DNA of 64,000 nucleotides from Leifsonia sp. TF02-11 (GTDB lineage: Bacteria; Actinomycetota; Actinomycetes; Actinomycetales; Microbacteriaceae): contig NZ_JAGEKP010000004.1 of assembly GCF_017565305.1 (NCBI RefSeq), positions 186,001 to 250,000 of the forward strand, given 5' to 3'. Below the pieces are notes generated by a model, which saw nothing but the letters and a program-made list of their open reading frames with translations, ran no database searches and was not told where the DNA came from. A program made the translations under genes and the position numbers. Positions 29,360-39,711 of this stretch are shown here, piece by piece; positions within the stretch are counted from its first letter, which is position 1; each line of letters opens with the position of its first letter.

Positions 29360-32359
29360 TTACGCGGCGCCGCGGACACGCTCGGAGCCGATGGCGCCCT
29401 CCCCCTGCAGGATCTCCTTGAGGAAGTAGCCCGTGTGGCTTCCCGGGGTCTCGGCCACCTGCTCCGGTGTCCCGGTCGCGATGACCATGCCACCGCCGGC
29501 GCCGCCCTCCGGCCCCAGGTCGATGACCCAGTCGGCCGACTTGATGACGTCGAGGTTGTGCTCGATGACGATGACCGTGTTGCCCTTGTCGAGCAGGCCG
29601 TTCAGCACCAGCAGCAGCTTGCGCACATCTTCGAAGTGGAGGCCGGTCGTCGGCTCGTCGAGCACGTACACGCTGCGGCCGTTCGACCGGCGCTGCAGCT
29701 CGGTCGCCAGCTTGACGCGCTGCGCTTCGCCGCCCGAGAGGGTCGTGGCGCTCTGGCCGAGCCGCACGTAGCCGAGCCCCACGTCGACGAGGGTCTGCAG
29801 GTAGCGGTGGATCGCGGAGATCGGCCGGAAGAACTCCGCCGCCTCGCTGATCGGCATGTCGAGCACCTCGGCGATGTTCTTGCCCTTGTAGTGCACCGTG
29901 AGGGTGTCGCGGTTGTACCGTGCTCCCCCGCACACCTCGCACGCCACGTAGACGTCGGGCAGGAAGTTCATCTCGATCTTGATGGTGCCGTCGCCCGAGC
30001 ACGCCTCGCAGCGCCCGCCCTTGACGTTGAAGCTGAACCGGCCGGGCAGGTAGCCGCGGGCCTTGGCCTCCGGCGTCTCAGAGAACAGAGTCCGGATGCG
30101 GTCGAAGACGCCGGTGTAGGTCGCCGGGTTGGAGCGCGGGGTGCGACCGATCGGCGCCTGGTCGACGTGCACCACCTTGTCGAGGTGATCGAGTCCGGTG
30201 ACCGTGCGGTGCTTGCCCGGGAGCTTGCGGGCGCCGTTGAGCTTGTTGGCGAGAACACGGTACAGGATGTCGTTGACCAGCGACGACTTGCCGGAGCCGG
30301 ACACGCCCGTGACCGCGACGAACGCGCCGAGCGGGAAGTCGACCGTGACCTTCTTGAGGTTGTTCGCCTCCGCGTCGACCACCCGGATCACGCGCTTCTT
30401 GTCGATCTTCCTGCGCTTCTCGGGGATCGCGATCTCACGTCGGCCGGCGAGGTAGTCGCCGGTGAGCGAGTCGGTGTTCGCGAGCAGCTCGTCGTACGAG
30501 CCCGAGTGCACGACGTGGCCGCCGTTGACGCCCGCCCCCGGACCGATGTCGACGATCCAGTCCGCTGTGCGGATGGTGTCTTCGTCGTGCTCGACGACGA
30601 TCAGGGTGTTCCCGAGGTCGCGCAGGGCGACCAACGTGTCGATCAGACGTCGATTGTCGCGCTGGTGGAGGCCGATGCTCGGCTCGTCGAGCACGTACAG
30701 CACGCCGGTGAGCCCCGAACCGATCTGCGTGGCCAGGCGGATGCGCTGCGCCTCACCGCCGGACAGGGTCGCCGCGGCGCGCGCGAGGTCGAGGTAGCTG
30801 AGGCCGACCTGGATGAGGAAGTCGAGACGGATCTTGATCTCGCGCAGCACCTGCGCGCCGATCTTCTGCTCGCGCTCGGTCAGGTGCAGCTTCTCCATGA
30901 ACGCGCGCGCGTCGGAGAGGCTGAGCAGGGACGCGTCGGCGATCGAGGCGCCGTGGACCAGGACGGCCAGCACCTCCGGCTTGAGGCGCTTGCCCTTGCA
31001 GACCGCACAGGGCACCTCGCGCAGGTATTCGGCCCAGCGGGCGCGCTGCGTGTCGGTCTCGGCCTGGGCGTACTGGCGCTCGATGTACGGCACGACACCC
31101 TCGAAGCCGGACGTGTACGACATCTCGCGCCCGTAGCGGTTCTTCCACCGCACCTTGACCTCGAAGTTGTCGCCGTTGAGCACGGCCTCCTTGACCGCGG
31201 CCGGGAGTTTCTTCCACGGCGTGTTCAGCGAGAAGTCGAGGTCGCGCGCGAGGCCGTCGAGCAGCTTCTCGTAGTAGTTGAAGAGGCCCTTGCCCTGCGT
31301 CGTCCACGGGATGATGACGCCCTCGGCGATGCTGAGCCCGTCGTCGCCGAGCAGCAGGTCTTCGTCGACCGACATGCGCGTGCCGAGGCCGGAGCACTCG
31401 GGGCAGGCGCCGAACGGAGCGTTGAACGAGAACGTGCGGGGTTCGATCTCGGTGAGCTGGATGGGGTGCCCGTTCGGGCACGACAGCTTCTCGCTGAACG
31501 ACTGCCAGGCCTCAGGACCCTCGCGGTCGACGAAGTTGACCTGGACCAGGCCGTCCGTGAGCCGGAGCGCGGTCTCAAGGGAGTCGGTGAGGCGACCGAG
31601 GATGTCGGGGCCGGCGACGAGCCGGTCGACCACGACCGCGATGTCGTGCTTGTACTGCTTCTTGAGGGTCGGCGGGTCGCTCAGCTGGACCTGCTGGCCG
31701 TCGACCAGGGCGCGCGAGTACCCGCTCGCGGCGAGCTCCTTGAAGAGGTCGACGAACTCGCCCTTCTTCTGCGAGATGACCGGGCTCACCACCATGTAGC
31801 GCGTGCCCGTTTCGAGCTCCATGAGCTGGTCGGCGATCTGCTGCACCGTCTGCCGCTGGATCTTCTCGCCGCAGACCGGGCAGTGCGGGACGCCGATGCG
31901 CGCCCAGAGCAGTCGCATGTAGTCGTAGATCTCGGTGATCGTGCCGACCGTCGACCGCGGGTTGCGGTTGGTGGACTTCTGGTCGATGGAGACCGCGGGG
32001 CTCAGGCCCTCGATGAAGTCGACGTCGGGGCGGTCGACCTGGCCGAGGAACTGGCGCGCATACGCGGACAGCGACTCCACGTAGCGGCGCTGCCCTTCGG
32101 CGAAGATCGTGTCGAACGCCAGAGACGATTTGCCCGACCCGGACAGGCCGGTGAAGACCACCATCGAGTCGCGCGGGATCTCGAGGTCGACGTTGTGCAG
32201 GTTGTGCACGCGTGCGCCACGGACGCTCAGGTGCGATCCGACGACCTTGCTCGGCTTGGCGAACCCGGTACCGGAACCGCTGCCCCCCGGCTCGTCATCG
32301 AAGTCCACGCCGTCGAAACCCGAATTCGCGTTCATACCCAGACTGCTCACTCGTTCCAT
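29360..32359 (-). CDS. uvrA: Excinuclease ABC subunit UvrA
   Basis: Damage-recognition ATPase of nucleotide excision repair. The 999 residues hold two ABC modules: Walker [10 protein letters not shown] early and GVSGSGKSS late, signature [16 protein letters not shown] and [16 protein letters not shown], and zinc modules [18 protein letters not shown], and [11 protein letters not shown] with [10 protein letters not shown]. The N-terminus has a roughly 40-residue Gly/Ser/Asp-rich extension before the conserved [20 protein letters not shown], so the true start could be slightly later (ATG at 32335 or GTG at 32350). A LexA-like box lies 76 bp upstream. Confidence 0.97.
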   Translation of the reverse strand: MERVSSLGMNANSGFDGVDFDDEPGGSGSGTGFAKPSKVVGSHLSVRGARVHNLHNVDLEIPRDSMVVFTGLSGSGKSSLAFDTIFAEGQRRYVESLSAYARQFLGQVDRPDVDFIEGLSPAVSIDQKSTNRNPRSTVGTITEIYDYMRLLWARIGVPHCPVCGEKIQRQTVQQIADQLMELETGTRYMVVSPVISQKKGEFVDLFKELAASGYSRALVDGQQVQLSDPPTLKKQYKHDIAVVVDRLVAGPDILGRLTDSLETALRLTDGLVQVNFVDREGPEAWQSFSEKLSCPNGHPIQLTEIEPRTFSFNAPFGACPECSGLGTRMSVDEDLLLGDDGLSIAEGVIIPWTTQGKGLFNYYEKLLDGLARDLDFSLNTPWKKLPAAVKEAVLNGDNFEVKVRWKNRYGREMSYTSGFEGVVPYIERQYAQAETDTQRARWAEYLREVPCAVCKGKRLKPEVLAVLVHGASIADASLLSLSDARAFMEKLHLTEREQKIGAQVLREIKIRLDFLIQVGLSYLDLARAAATLSGGEAQRIRLATQIGSGLTGVLYVLDEPSIGLHQRDNRRLIDTLVALRDLGNTLIVVEHDEDTIRTADWIVDIGPGAGVNGGHVVHSGSYDELLANTDSLTGDYLAGRREIAIPEKRRKIDKKRVIRVVDAEANNLKKVTVDFPLGAFVAVTGVSGSGKSSLVNDILYRVLANKLNGARKLPGKHRTVTGLDHLDKVVHVDQAPIGRTPRSNPATYTGVFDRIRTLFSETPEAKARGYLPGRFSFNVKGGRCEACSGDGTIKIEMNFLPDVYVACEVCGGARYNRDTLTVHYKGKNIAEVLDMPISEAAEFFRPISAIHRYLQTLVDVGLGYVRLGQSATTLSGGEAQRVKLATELQRRSNGRSVYVLDEPTTGLHFEDVRKLLLVLNGLLDKGNTVIVIEHNLDVIKSADWVIDLGPEGGAGGGMVIATGTPEQVAETPGSHTGYFLKEILQGEGAIGSERVRGAA

Positions 32360-32434
32360 TCTCCGCTATTCCGCCGTCGCCCCGGTCGCGTGTTCGCCCA
32401 CCGCGCACGTGCGCGACGGCCCTCTCGGGATGGT

Positions 32435-32455
32435 TCGAAGCTTTGTTCGATTCTA
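32435..32455 (-). promoter_or_regulatory. LexA (SOS) box and -10 element of uvrA
   Basis: TCGAAG-CTTT-GTTCGA at 32435-32450 differs at one base from the actinobacterial LexA consensus TCGAAC-N4-GTTCGA. On the minus strand TAGAAT (32455-32450), a strong -10 hexamer, abuts it, so LexA bound here would block RNA polymerase. The rest of the 183-bp gap (32360-32542) shows no gene. Confidence 0.75.
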
Positions 32456-32542
32456 CCGCGTCGCCACGAGAATTCGCGACCACGCGCGAGCGTACGCCGC
32501 ACCACCGACATTCGTTCCCCGACGCCGCCGAGCACCGCCCGC

Positions 32543-33082
32543 TCAGGCCCGCGGTCGGGCCAGGAGCATCGCGGCCAGCAGCACGACCAGGCCCACGATC
32601 GCGGCCCCCGACACCATCGCGAGCCAGGGGGCGACGGCGGGGCGAGCGACCAGCAGGAGGACGACGGCGCCCGCCTGCACGGGGAGCTGGATCACGACGA
32701 AGCGCCGCAGCGACGGCAGCAGCACGGCCGGCTGGAACCGCGCAGTCGGCGGCAGGACGAGCATCCACGACGCCAGCACGTGCAGCAGCTGAACGGCGGC
32801 GATCAGCGCGAGAAGGCGCGGCGTCACCGTCCCCGGCTCCAGCAGGGTCGAGAACGCGAGCACCGCGATGAGGACCCACGCGACCCGCCAACGCGGGACG
32901 GCGACGGCGACCGCGGTCAACAGGACGGCGAGTGCCGGCCATGGCCCGCTGGGCGCGGCGGTCCAGGCGAGCGGCACCGCGACGGCGGCGAATGCCACCC
33001 GCAGCGACCAGGCGGGGAGGGTGCGCCCGAGGTCCGCGTCGGCTCGTCCGGCCGGCTGCTTGCGATCGCCCGCCGCGCTCAC
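32543..33082 (-). CDS. Conserved membrane protein of the MoxR/DUF58 cluster
   Basis: I do not recognise the family. The 179 residues have a charged N-terminal 25 residues followed by about five hydrophobic helices (VAFAAVAVPLAW; ALAVLLTAVAVAV; WVLIAVLAFSTLL; LLALIAAVQLLHVLASWML; late VVLLAAMLLA). The GTG start overlaps the DUF58 gene stop by 4 bp, so it belongs to that operon and is its last gene. A much longer frame reaching to 34435 lies through the DUF58 gene and is a shadow. In related clusters this place is often taken by membrane or transglutaminase-domain proteins. Confidence 0.8.
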   Translation of the reverse strand: MSAAGDRKQPAGRADADLGRTLPAWSLRVAFAAVAVPLAWTAAPSGPWPALAVLLTAVAVAVPRWRVAWVLIAVLAFSTLLEPGTVTPRLLALIAAVQLLHVLASWMLVLPPTARFQPAVLLPSLRRFVVIQLPVQAGAVVLLLVARPAVAPWLAMVSGAAIVGLVVLLAAMLLARPRA

Positions 33083-34407
33083 GGTCGCCTCCGCGTCGTC
33101 GCCAGGCGGCGGATTGTCGCGTCGCGGTCGGGCGACGACCAGACGAGCAGCTCGGCACCCGCCGCGCGCAGTCGGTCCAGCCGGAGGCCGCGCTCCAGGT
33201 CGACGACGCGCAGGGCGAGCCGTTCGCGGGCGGCGAGCTCGTCGACGCTCCGGGGCGGCAGCACGTCGACCACGACGACCCGATGGCCGGCCGCCCGCCA
33301 GGTGAGCGCCAGCCGGGTCGCCTGGTCGTCGAGGAAGGTCGACATCACATAGACGACGGCGCCCTGCGCGAGCCGCGGCGCCCGCGCCCGCTCGGTGGCC
33401 GCGCCGTGCGCCGTCGTCAGCTCGACGGCACGCAACACCCTGCTGAGGTGACGTGCCCCCGCGCGCGGCGGCAGCGCACGGCGGGCGTCGGAGAGGTCGT
33501 CGAAGCCGACCCGGTCGGATGCGCCGGCGTACGCCTCCGCGAGGGAGACGGCGGCCTCCCTCGCCAGGTCGAGGGACGTCACGCCCGGTCTCGGGTACGG
33601 CGCAGCCCACCCCGCGACGGCGCCGGGCACGTCGTCCCGTGCGTCCACGACGAGTTGCACAGCGGCGTCGGACGTCGCCGTGGTCCGCCGCACGTACAGC
33701 TCCCCGGGTCGCTGGGCCAGACGCGCCGTCGCCTTCCAGTCGATCCTGCGCAGTCGGTCTCCCGCGCGGAAACGGTCGATGTCGCGGAACTCGCCGCCAT
33801 CGCCCGGGCGCGTGGACACGTGTCCGCCGGTCAGCCCGAGCAGCCGCGCCGGCAACGGGAGGCTCCGCACGCGCTGTGGCTTCGGGCGGACGACTCGCTC
33901 CGCGACAGCGGGACGGCCGGGGTCGCCGACCCAGGCCGCGTCCGGACCGATCCCGCGGGCGGCGATCGAGAGGATGCGTTGGGGGCCCGAGTGCGAGACG
34001 GCGACCCGCAGACGGAGTCGCCCGGCGAACCCCGGGGTCACCACCGCATCTTCCGGCTCCCGGTCGGACCGCCGGATCCGCAGGTGGAGGCCGTCGACGC
34101 GCCCCTCCGCCTCGGCGACCGCGTCGACGCGCACGCGGCCGTCGGTGTCGTCGCCGGCGATGGCGACGTCCGTGCGGGCCGCTGCGCCGTCCGGACGCGA
34201 CGACCAGCCGATGACCGCGCTCAGCAACAGCGGCGCCGCGACGAGGACGAGTTCGAGCCGGGACATCACGAACGCCGCGACCAGGCAGACGGTCGCGACG
34301 ATCGCCGCGGCGGTGGCCGCCGGGCTCAGCGACCAGCCCGAGCCGCCCTCCGGCCTGGCCGGCCGCTCGCGCGGGCCGGGCATGCGCGAACGCAACCACA
34401 GCGACAT
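33079..34407 (-). CDS. DUF58 domain-containing protein
   Basis: Partner of MoxR AAA+ ATPases; DUF58 proteins have a VWA-like fold and are thought to be MoxR-dependent assembly or chaperone factors at the membrane. The 442 residues start with two hydrophobic helices (about 28-65) and include the DUF58 core FRDIDRFRAGDRLRRIDWKA and then GELYVRRTTATSDAAVQLVVD with the metal-site-like DARDD. The start overlaps the MoxR stop by one base and the end overlaps the next gene by four. Confidence 0.9.
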   Translation of the reverse strand: MSLWLRSRMPGPRERPARPEGGSGWSLSPAATAAAIVATVCLVAAFVMSRLELVLVAAPLLLSAVIGWSSRPDGAAARTDVAIAGDDTDGRVRVDAVAEAEGRVDGLHLRIRRSDREPEDAVVTPGFAGRLRLRVAVSHSGPQRILSIAARGIGPDAAWVGDPGRPAVAERVVRPKPQRVRSLPLPARLLGLTGGHVSTRPGDGGEFRDIDRFRAGDRLRRIDWKATARLAQRPGELYVRRTTATSDAAVQLVVDARDDVPGAVAGWAAPYPRPGVTSLDLAREAAVSLAEAYAGASDRVGFDDLSDARRALPPRAGARHLSRVLRAVELTTAHGAATERARAPRLAQGAVVYVMSTFLDDQATRLALTWRAAGHRVVVVDVLPPRSVDELAARERLALRVVDLERGLRLDRLRAAGAELLVWSSPDRDATIRRLATTRRRP

Positions 34408-35465
34408 CAGGGGGCGGCCTCCCGTTCACGCGCACCGATCGCCGGAGGTCCTGGCACGCCGGAGAGGACCTCCAGCACGACCTGAGCCGCGCTCACGCCG
34501 CTCGTCCACGCCTGCACGGTCAGTGTCAGCCGATGCGCGAGCACGGGGACGGCCACGCGCTTGACGTCGTCCGGGATGACGAAGTCGCGACCCGCGAGAA
34601 CCGCCAGCGCCCTGGCGACCAGCAGCAGGCCCTGCGATCCCCGTGGGGATGCCCCCACCTCGACCGAGCGATGCCTGCGAGTGGCGGCGGCGAGGGCGAC
34701 GCAGTAGGCGGCGATGTCCGGGTCGACGTCGACGCGCTCGACGCCGGCCTGCATCGCGAGCAGCGTCCGCGCCTCCATGACCGGCTCGACGGTCGCGACC
34801 TCGTGCCGGCGGGCGATGCGCGCGAGCAGCACCTGCGTCTCACCCGACGCGTCCGGGTAGCCGACGCCGAGCCGCACCATGAACCGGTCGAGTTGGGCCT
34901 CCGGGAGCGCGTAGGTGCCCTCGGACTCGATCGGGTTCGCCGTCGCGACGACGTGGAACGGGCGCGGCAGCGCGAAGCTGCGTCCCTCCACCGAGACCTG
35001 CCCCTCCGCCATCGCCTCCAGCAGCGCCGACTGGGTCTTGGGCGACGTGCGGTTGATCTCGTCGGCCAGGAACAGGCCGGTGAACACCGGCCCCGGCCGG
35101 AACTCGAACTCGGCCGTCGACGGCACATAGACGAAGGAGCCCGTGATGTCGGACGGGAGGAGGTCGGGCGTGCACTGGAGCCGGCGGAAGTCGAGACCGA
35201 CCGCGCTCGCAATGCTCCGCGCCGCGAGCGTCTTACCGAGTCCGGGGACGTCCTCGAAGAGCACGTGCCCGCCGGCGAGCACGGTGGCCAAGGCGATCTC
35301 CAAGGGCTCGCGCATCCCCACGACGACGCTCTCGACCCGGGCGAGGACGTCCGCACCGAGGCGGGCGACCTCCTCGACGGCGAGCGGGACGACCTCTTCG
35401 GTGATCGAGGTCGCCGCGAGGGGCGTGCCCCCGCCGGTGCTGGAGGGTGCGGGTTCGAGGGTCAT
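34407..35465 (-). CDS. MoxR family AAA+ ATPase
   Basis: AAA+ ATPase of the MoxR group, a chaperone-like factor acting with DUF58/VWA proteins. The 352 residues show Walker A DVPGLGKT at 72-79, Walker B LFLADEINR at 131-139, sensor FHVVATANPIESEGTYALPE, an arginine-finger region EAQLDRFMVRLG, and a C-terminal lid with GASPRGSQGLL. It overlaps its upstream neighbour by 4 bp and DUF58 by one. The client protein is unknown. Confidence 0.94.
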   Translation of the reverse strand: MTLEPAPSSTGGGTPLAATSITEEVVPLAVEEVARLGADVLARVESVVVGMREPLEIALATVLAGGHVLFEDVPGLGKTLAARSIASAVGLDFRRLQCTPDLLPSDITGSFVYVPSTAEFEFRPGPVFTGLFLADEINRTSPKTQSALLEAMAEGQVSVEGRSFALPRPFHVVATANPIESEGTYALPEAQLDRFMVRLGVGYPDASGETQVLLARIARRHEVATVEPVMEARTLLAMQAGVERVDVDPDIAAYCVALAAATRRHRSVEVGASPRGSQGLLLVARALAVLAGRDFVIPDDVKRVAVPVLAHRLTLTVQAWTSGVSAAQVVLEVLSGVPGPPAIGAREREAAP

Positions 35466-36016
35466 TCGGCTCCTGACGTGTCGACGGTGAGCGGTGAAGT
35501 CGTTGAGGTCGGTGAGGTCGGCGCGTCGGCGTCCGGGCGGCCGGCCCGGGCGAGCGCTTCCAGTCGGGAGAGCGACGCAGCGAAGTCGCGCGGGCGCGGC
35601 GCGGCGGCGGTGCCCTTGCGCAGCATCGCGGCGGTCTCATCGCCGAGGAGGTCTGCCGCCTGGCGCGCGAAGGCCGGATCGTCGAGCTGGACGCCGTGCC
35701 GATCGAGCACTTCGGCCGCGAGTCCACGCAGCCGCCGGACGGCCTCCGGTGAGACACGGCCGCCGCGCGCCCCCAACGACCAGCCCAGCTGCACGACGTC
35801 CCTGCGCGCACCGGCGCGGGGCTGCGGGGGCGGCACGGGCCATGAGACGTCCGCCTGGTCGCCGAGCAGCGACAGCACGGCGCCGAGGGCGAAGACCACG
35901 GCGCCGAGCCCGGCCGCGTGCGGGGCGTCCATCCCGAAGAACCATCCTGCGACACCGACGACGACTGCCGCGATCGTGCAGCCGACCGCGCGCCTGACCA
36001 GCCGCGCCCGCGTCAT
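35462..36016 (-). CDS. Unrecognised membrane protein in MoxR operon
   Basis: Family not recognised. The 184 residues have two N-terminal hydrophobic helices (VGCTIAAVVVGVAGWFFGM; LGAVVFALGAVLSLLG), then a soluble part with Ala/Arg-rich helices and a Thr/Ser/Pro tail. The ATG at 36016 overlaps the DUF4129 gene stop (ATGA), and the stop overlaps the MoxR start, so it is a genuine operon member. A frame extending to 36772 crosses the DUF4129 gene and is a shadow. By context it is an accessory membrane factor of the MoxR system. Confidence 0.8.
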   Translation of the reverse strand: MTRARLVRRAVGCTIAAVVVGVAGWFFGMDAPHAAGLGAVVFALGAVLSLLGDQADVSWPVPPPQPRAGARRDVVQLGWSLGARGGRVSPEAVRRLRGLAAEVLDRHGVQLDDPAFARQAADLLGDETAAMLRKGTAAAPRPRDFAASLSRLEALARAGRPDADAPTSPTSTTSPLTVDTSGAE

Positions 36017-36753
36017 CGGACCGCGCCGTTCGTCGCACGGGCGTCGGCAGCGGCTCTCCAGGACGCGCGCAGCGCCTCGATCGCCGCTCGCGCCCTGCCG
36101 ACGTCGGCGATCGTCACCGGCGCGTCGCTGAACCGCGCGCGCAGATAGAGGTCGAGGAGGTCGCGCGCGGCCGCCCGGTCCGACGCCACCCGGGCGACGA
36201 CCCGACCGACGAACTCCCCCGGCGTCTCGGCGGGCAGGCGGTGCACACCGCTGTCGGCCGCGCCCTCCTCGAGGCCGAGCCACGCCCGCTCGATGGCGTC
36301 GCGCGGCTCTCTGCCCTCGCCGAGGAGATCCAGCGCGCGGTCGAGGCCGCGCCTGACCCGTTCCGGCCGCGGCTGCTCCGGCGGGTCGGGCGCGACACCG
36401 CCGTCGGTCGATCCGGAGACCTCCCCGTCGGGGCCGGGGAACTCGGGACGGAGCCGGCGCCGCAGATATCGCCAGAGCAGGGCGAGCATCACCACGACCG
36501 CGAGGACGACGAGGGCATAGGTCACCCACGTCAGGTCGATCCGCGTCTCGTGCGGGATGTCCTGGGGTTCCGGCGTCCCGCTCACCTTCTGCTCCCCCTG
36601 GTGCGGCTGGAGGTCGGTGGTCGGCGGTGTGAACCTGAGGCCGGTGAACGTCGGCGTCCCTTGGAACGCCAAGGCGACGGCGGAGAGCGCCAGCAGCGCT
36701 CCGGCGACGGCGATACCCCACCGTCGTCGCGTCCGTGTCACCGTCGAGCCCAC
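36013..36753 (-). CDS. DUF4129 domain-containing membrane protein
   Basis: First gene of the MoxR/DUF58 operon. The 246 residues have an N-terminal hydrophobic helix (WGIAVAGALLALSAVALAF), an extracytoplasmic stretch of about 45 residues, a second helix (YALVVLAVVVMLALLW), and a cytoplasmic helical DUF4129 domain (DAIERAWLGLEEG; RLPAETPGEFVGRVV; DLLDLYLRARFSD). DUF4129 is often fused to transglutaminase domains in this cluster type; none is present here. The GTG start lies six bases after TACGGT, suggesting a leaderless operon. Confidence 0.86.
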   Translation of the reverse strand: MGSTVTRTRRRWGIAVAGALLALSAVALAFQGTPTFTGLRFTPPTTDLQPHQGEQKVSGTPEPQDIPHETRIDLTWVTYALVVLAVVVMLALLWRYLRRRLRPEFPGPDGEVSGSTDGGVAPDPPEQPRPERVRRGLDRALDLLGEGREPRDAIERAWLGLEEGAADSGVHRLPAETPGEFVGRVVARVASDRAAARDLLDLYLRARFSDAPVTIADVGRARAAIEALRASWRAAADARATNGAVR

Positions 36754-36759
36754 CCTGCC

Positions 36760-36765
36760 ACCGTA
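36760..36765 (-). promoter_or_regulatory. -10 box of leaderless MoxR/DUF58 operon
   Basis: TACGGT on the minus strand, 6 bases before the GTG at 36753. Confidence 0.4.
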
Positions 36766-36823
36766 GCGCCACCCTGACGGGTGCGCGTCGGTACTCCTCG
36801 GACGCGGCGACGCCCGCCGCGCC

Positions 36824-38890
<2,067 letters not shown>

Positions 38891-38897
38891 GACATCC

Positions 38898-38903
38898 AGT
38901 CTA
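38898..38903 (-). promoter_or_regulatory. -10 box of leaderless uvrB
   Basis: TAGACT on the minus strand, 7 bases before the ATG at 38890; it decides the start in favour of the shorter reading. Confidence 0.5.
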
Positions 38904-38953
38904 GGAACGACCACCGACATCCGGGCCTGCTCTCGCTGAGAGCGGAACCGCGG

Positions 38954-39550
38954 TCAGGACCGCAGGCTCTCCCAGAGCTCGTCGACCTGCTCGCGGGTCC
39001 GCTCCAGCGTGCCGTCGGTGTCGATCACGACGTCGGCGACCGCGAGCCGCTCCGCGTCGGAGGCCTGCGAGCCGATCCGCCGCTCGGCCTCCGCGCGGTC
39101 CATTCCGCGCAGCCGGACGAGCCGGTCGATCCGGGTCGCCGCGTCGGCGTGCGCGACGACGATGAGATCGAACGGGTACTCGTTGGCCGACTCCACCAGG
39201 AGCGGGACGTCGTAGACGACGATGGCGGCGGGATCGGCGGCGGCCGCCGCCTCGAAGCGCGCGGTCGACGCCGCCAGCACCGCGGGATGGGTGATGCCGT
39301 TGAGCTTCTGCAGAGCCTCAGGGTCACCGAAGACGATGGCCCCGAGCGCGGGGCGGTCGAGGCTGCCGTCGGCCGAGATGACCGACGCCCCGAAGGTGCG
39401 CTCGATCTCGGCGAGGGCCGGCGTGCCCGGCTCGACGACCTCCCGCGCGATGCGGTCGGCGTCGACGACGACAGCGCCGAGCTCGGCGAGACGGGAGGCG
39501 ATGGTCGATTTGCCGGAGGCGATCCCGCCGGTGAGTCCGATCAGCTGCAC
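38954..39550 (-). CDS. coaE: Dephospho-CoA kinase
   Basis: Last step of coenzyme A biosynthesis, phosphorylating the ribose 3'-hydroxyl of dephospho-CoA. The 198 residues show the P-loop GGIASGKST at 8-16, VVDADRIAREVVEPG, the conserved HPAV segment, VYDVPLLVESANEY, and DRLVRLRGMDRAEAERRIGSQ. The GTG start at 39550 is six bases after a TAGGCT hexamer, so the message is probably leaderless. It lies between rpsA and uvrB on the same strand, as in other actinobacteria. Confidence 0.95.
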   Translation of the reverse strand: MQLIGLTGGIASGKSTIASRLAELGAVVVDADRIAREVVEPGTPALAEIERTFGASVISADGSLDRPALGAIVFGDPEALQKLNGITHPAVLAASTARFEAAAAADPAAIVVYDVPLLVESANEYPFDLIVVAHADAATRIDRLVRLRGMDRAEAERRIGSQASDAERLAVADVVIDTDGTLERTREQVDELWESLRS

Positions 39551-39556
39551 CGCACC

Positions 39557-39562
39557 AGCCTA
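39557..39562 (-). promoter_or_regulatory. -10 box of leaderless coaE
   Basis: TAGGCT on the minus strand, 6 bases before the GTG at 39550. A long palindrome begins 21 bp upstream of it. Confidence 0.5.
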
Positions 39563-39583
39563 GCCGCCCTCCGCCCGCACCCC

Positions 39584-39636
39584 AGGGGCACGTTGTTGTC
39601 CCTCTCGGCGCCCGAAAGGGACAACAACGTGCCCCT
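39584..39636. repeat. Long palindrome with AGGGGCACGT arms, upstream of coaE
   Basis: Perfect 20-bp arms (39584-39603 and 39617-39636, arm AGGGGCACGTTGTTGTCCCT) around a 13-base centre. It lies downstream of the rpsA stop and upstream of coaE. The outer ten bases of each arm recur in the palindrome at 57511-57571. It may terminate rpsA, bind a regulator of coaE, or be a mobile palindrome. Confidence 0.75.
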
Positions 39637-39668
39637 CGGCGGACAAGTACGGGCGCTTAACGCCGGAA

Positions 39669-39692
39669 CGGCCGGCCCCGAAGGACCGGCCG
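39669..39692 (-). terminator. Terminator of rpsA
   Basis: Hairpin with ten-position stem (39669-39678 with 39683-39692, one mismatch) and a four-base loop, 19 bases after the rpsA stop. A short T-containing stretch follows on the minus strand. Confidence 0.6.
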
Positions 39693-39711
39693 CTCACGGA
39701 TGAGACGTGTC

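Noticed and set aside
32336-32542. A small gene between uvrA and the MoxR cluster
   Set aside because: Open frames here are short, lack start signals and overlap the LexA box and promoter.
29327-33352. 1341-codon open frame on the plus strand opposite uvrA
   Set aside because: Antisense shadow caused by very high GC; composition is Arg/Asp/Val/Leu rich without any domain, and uvrA on the other strand is unmistakable.
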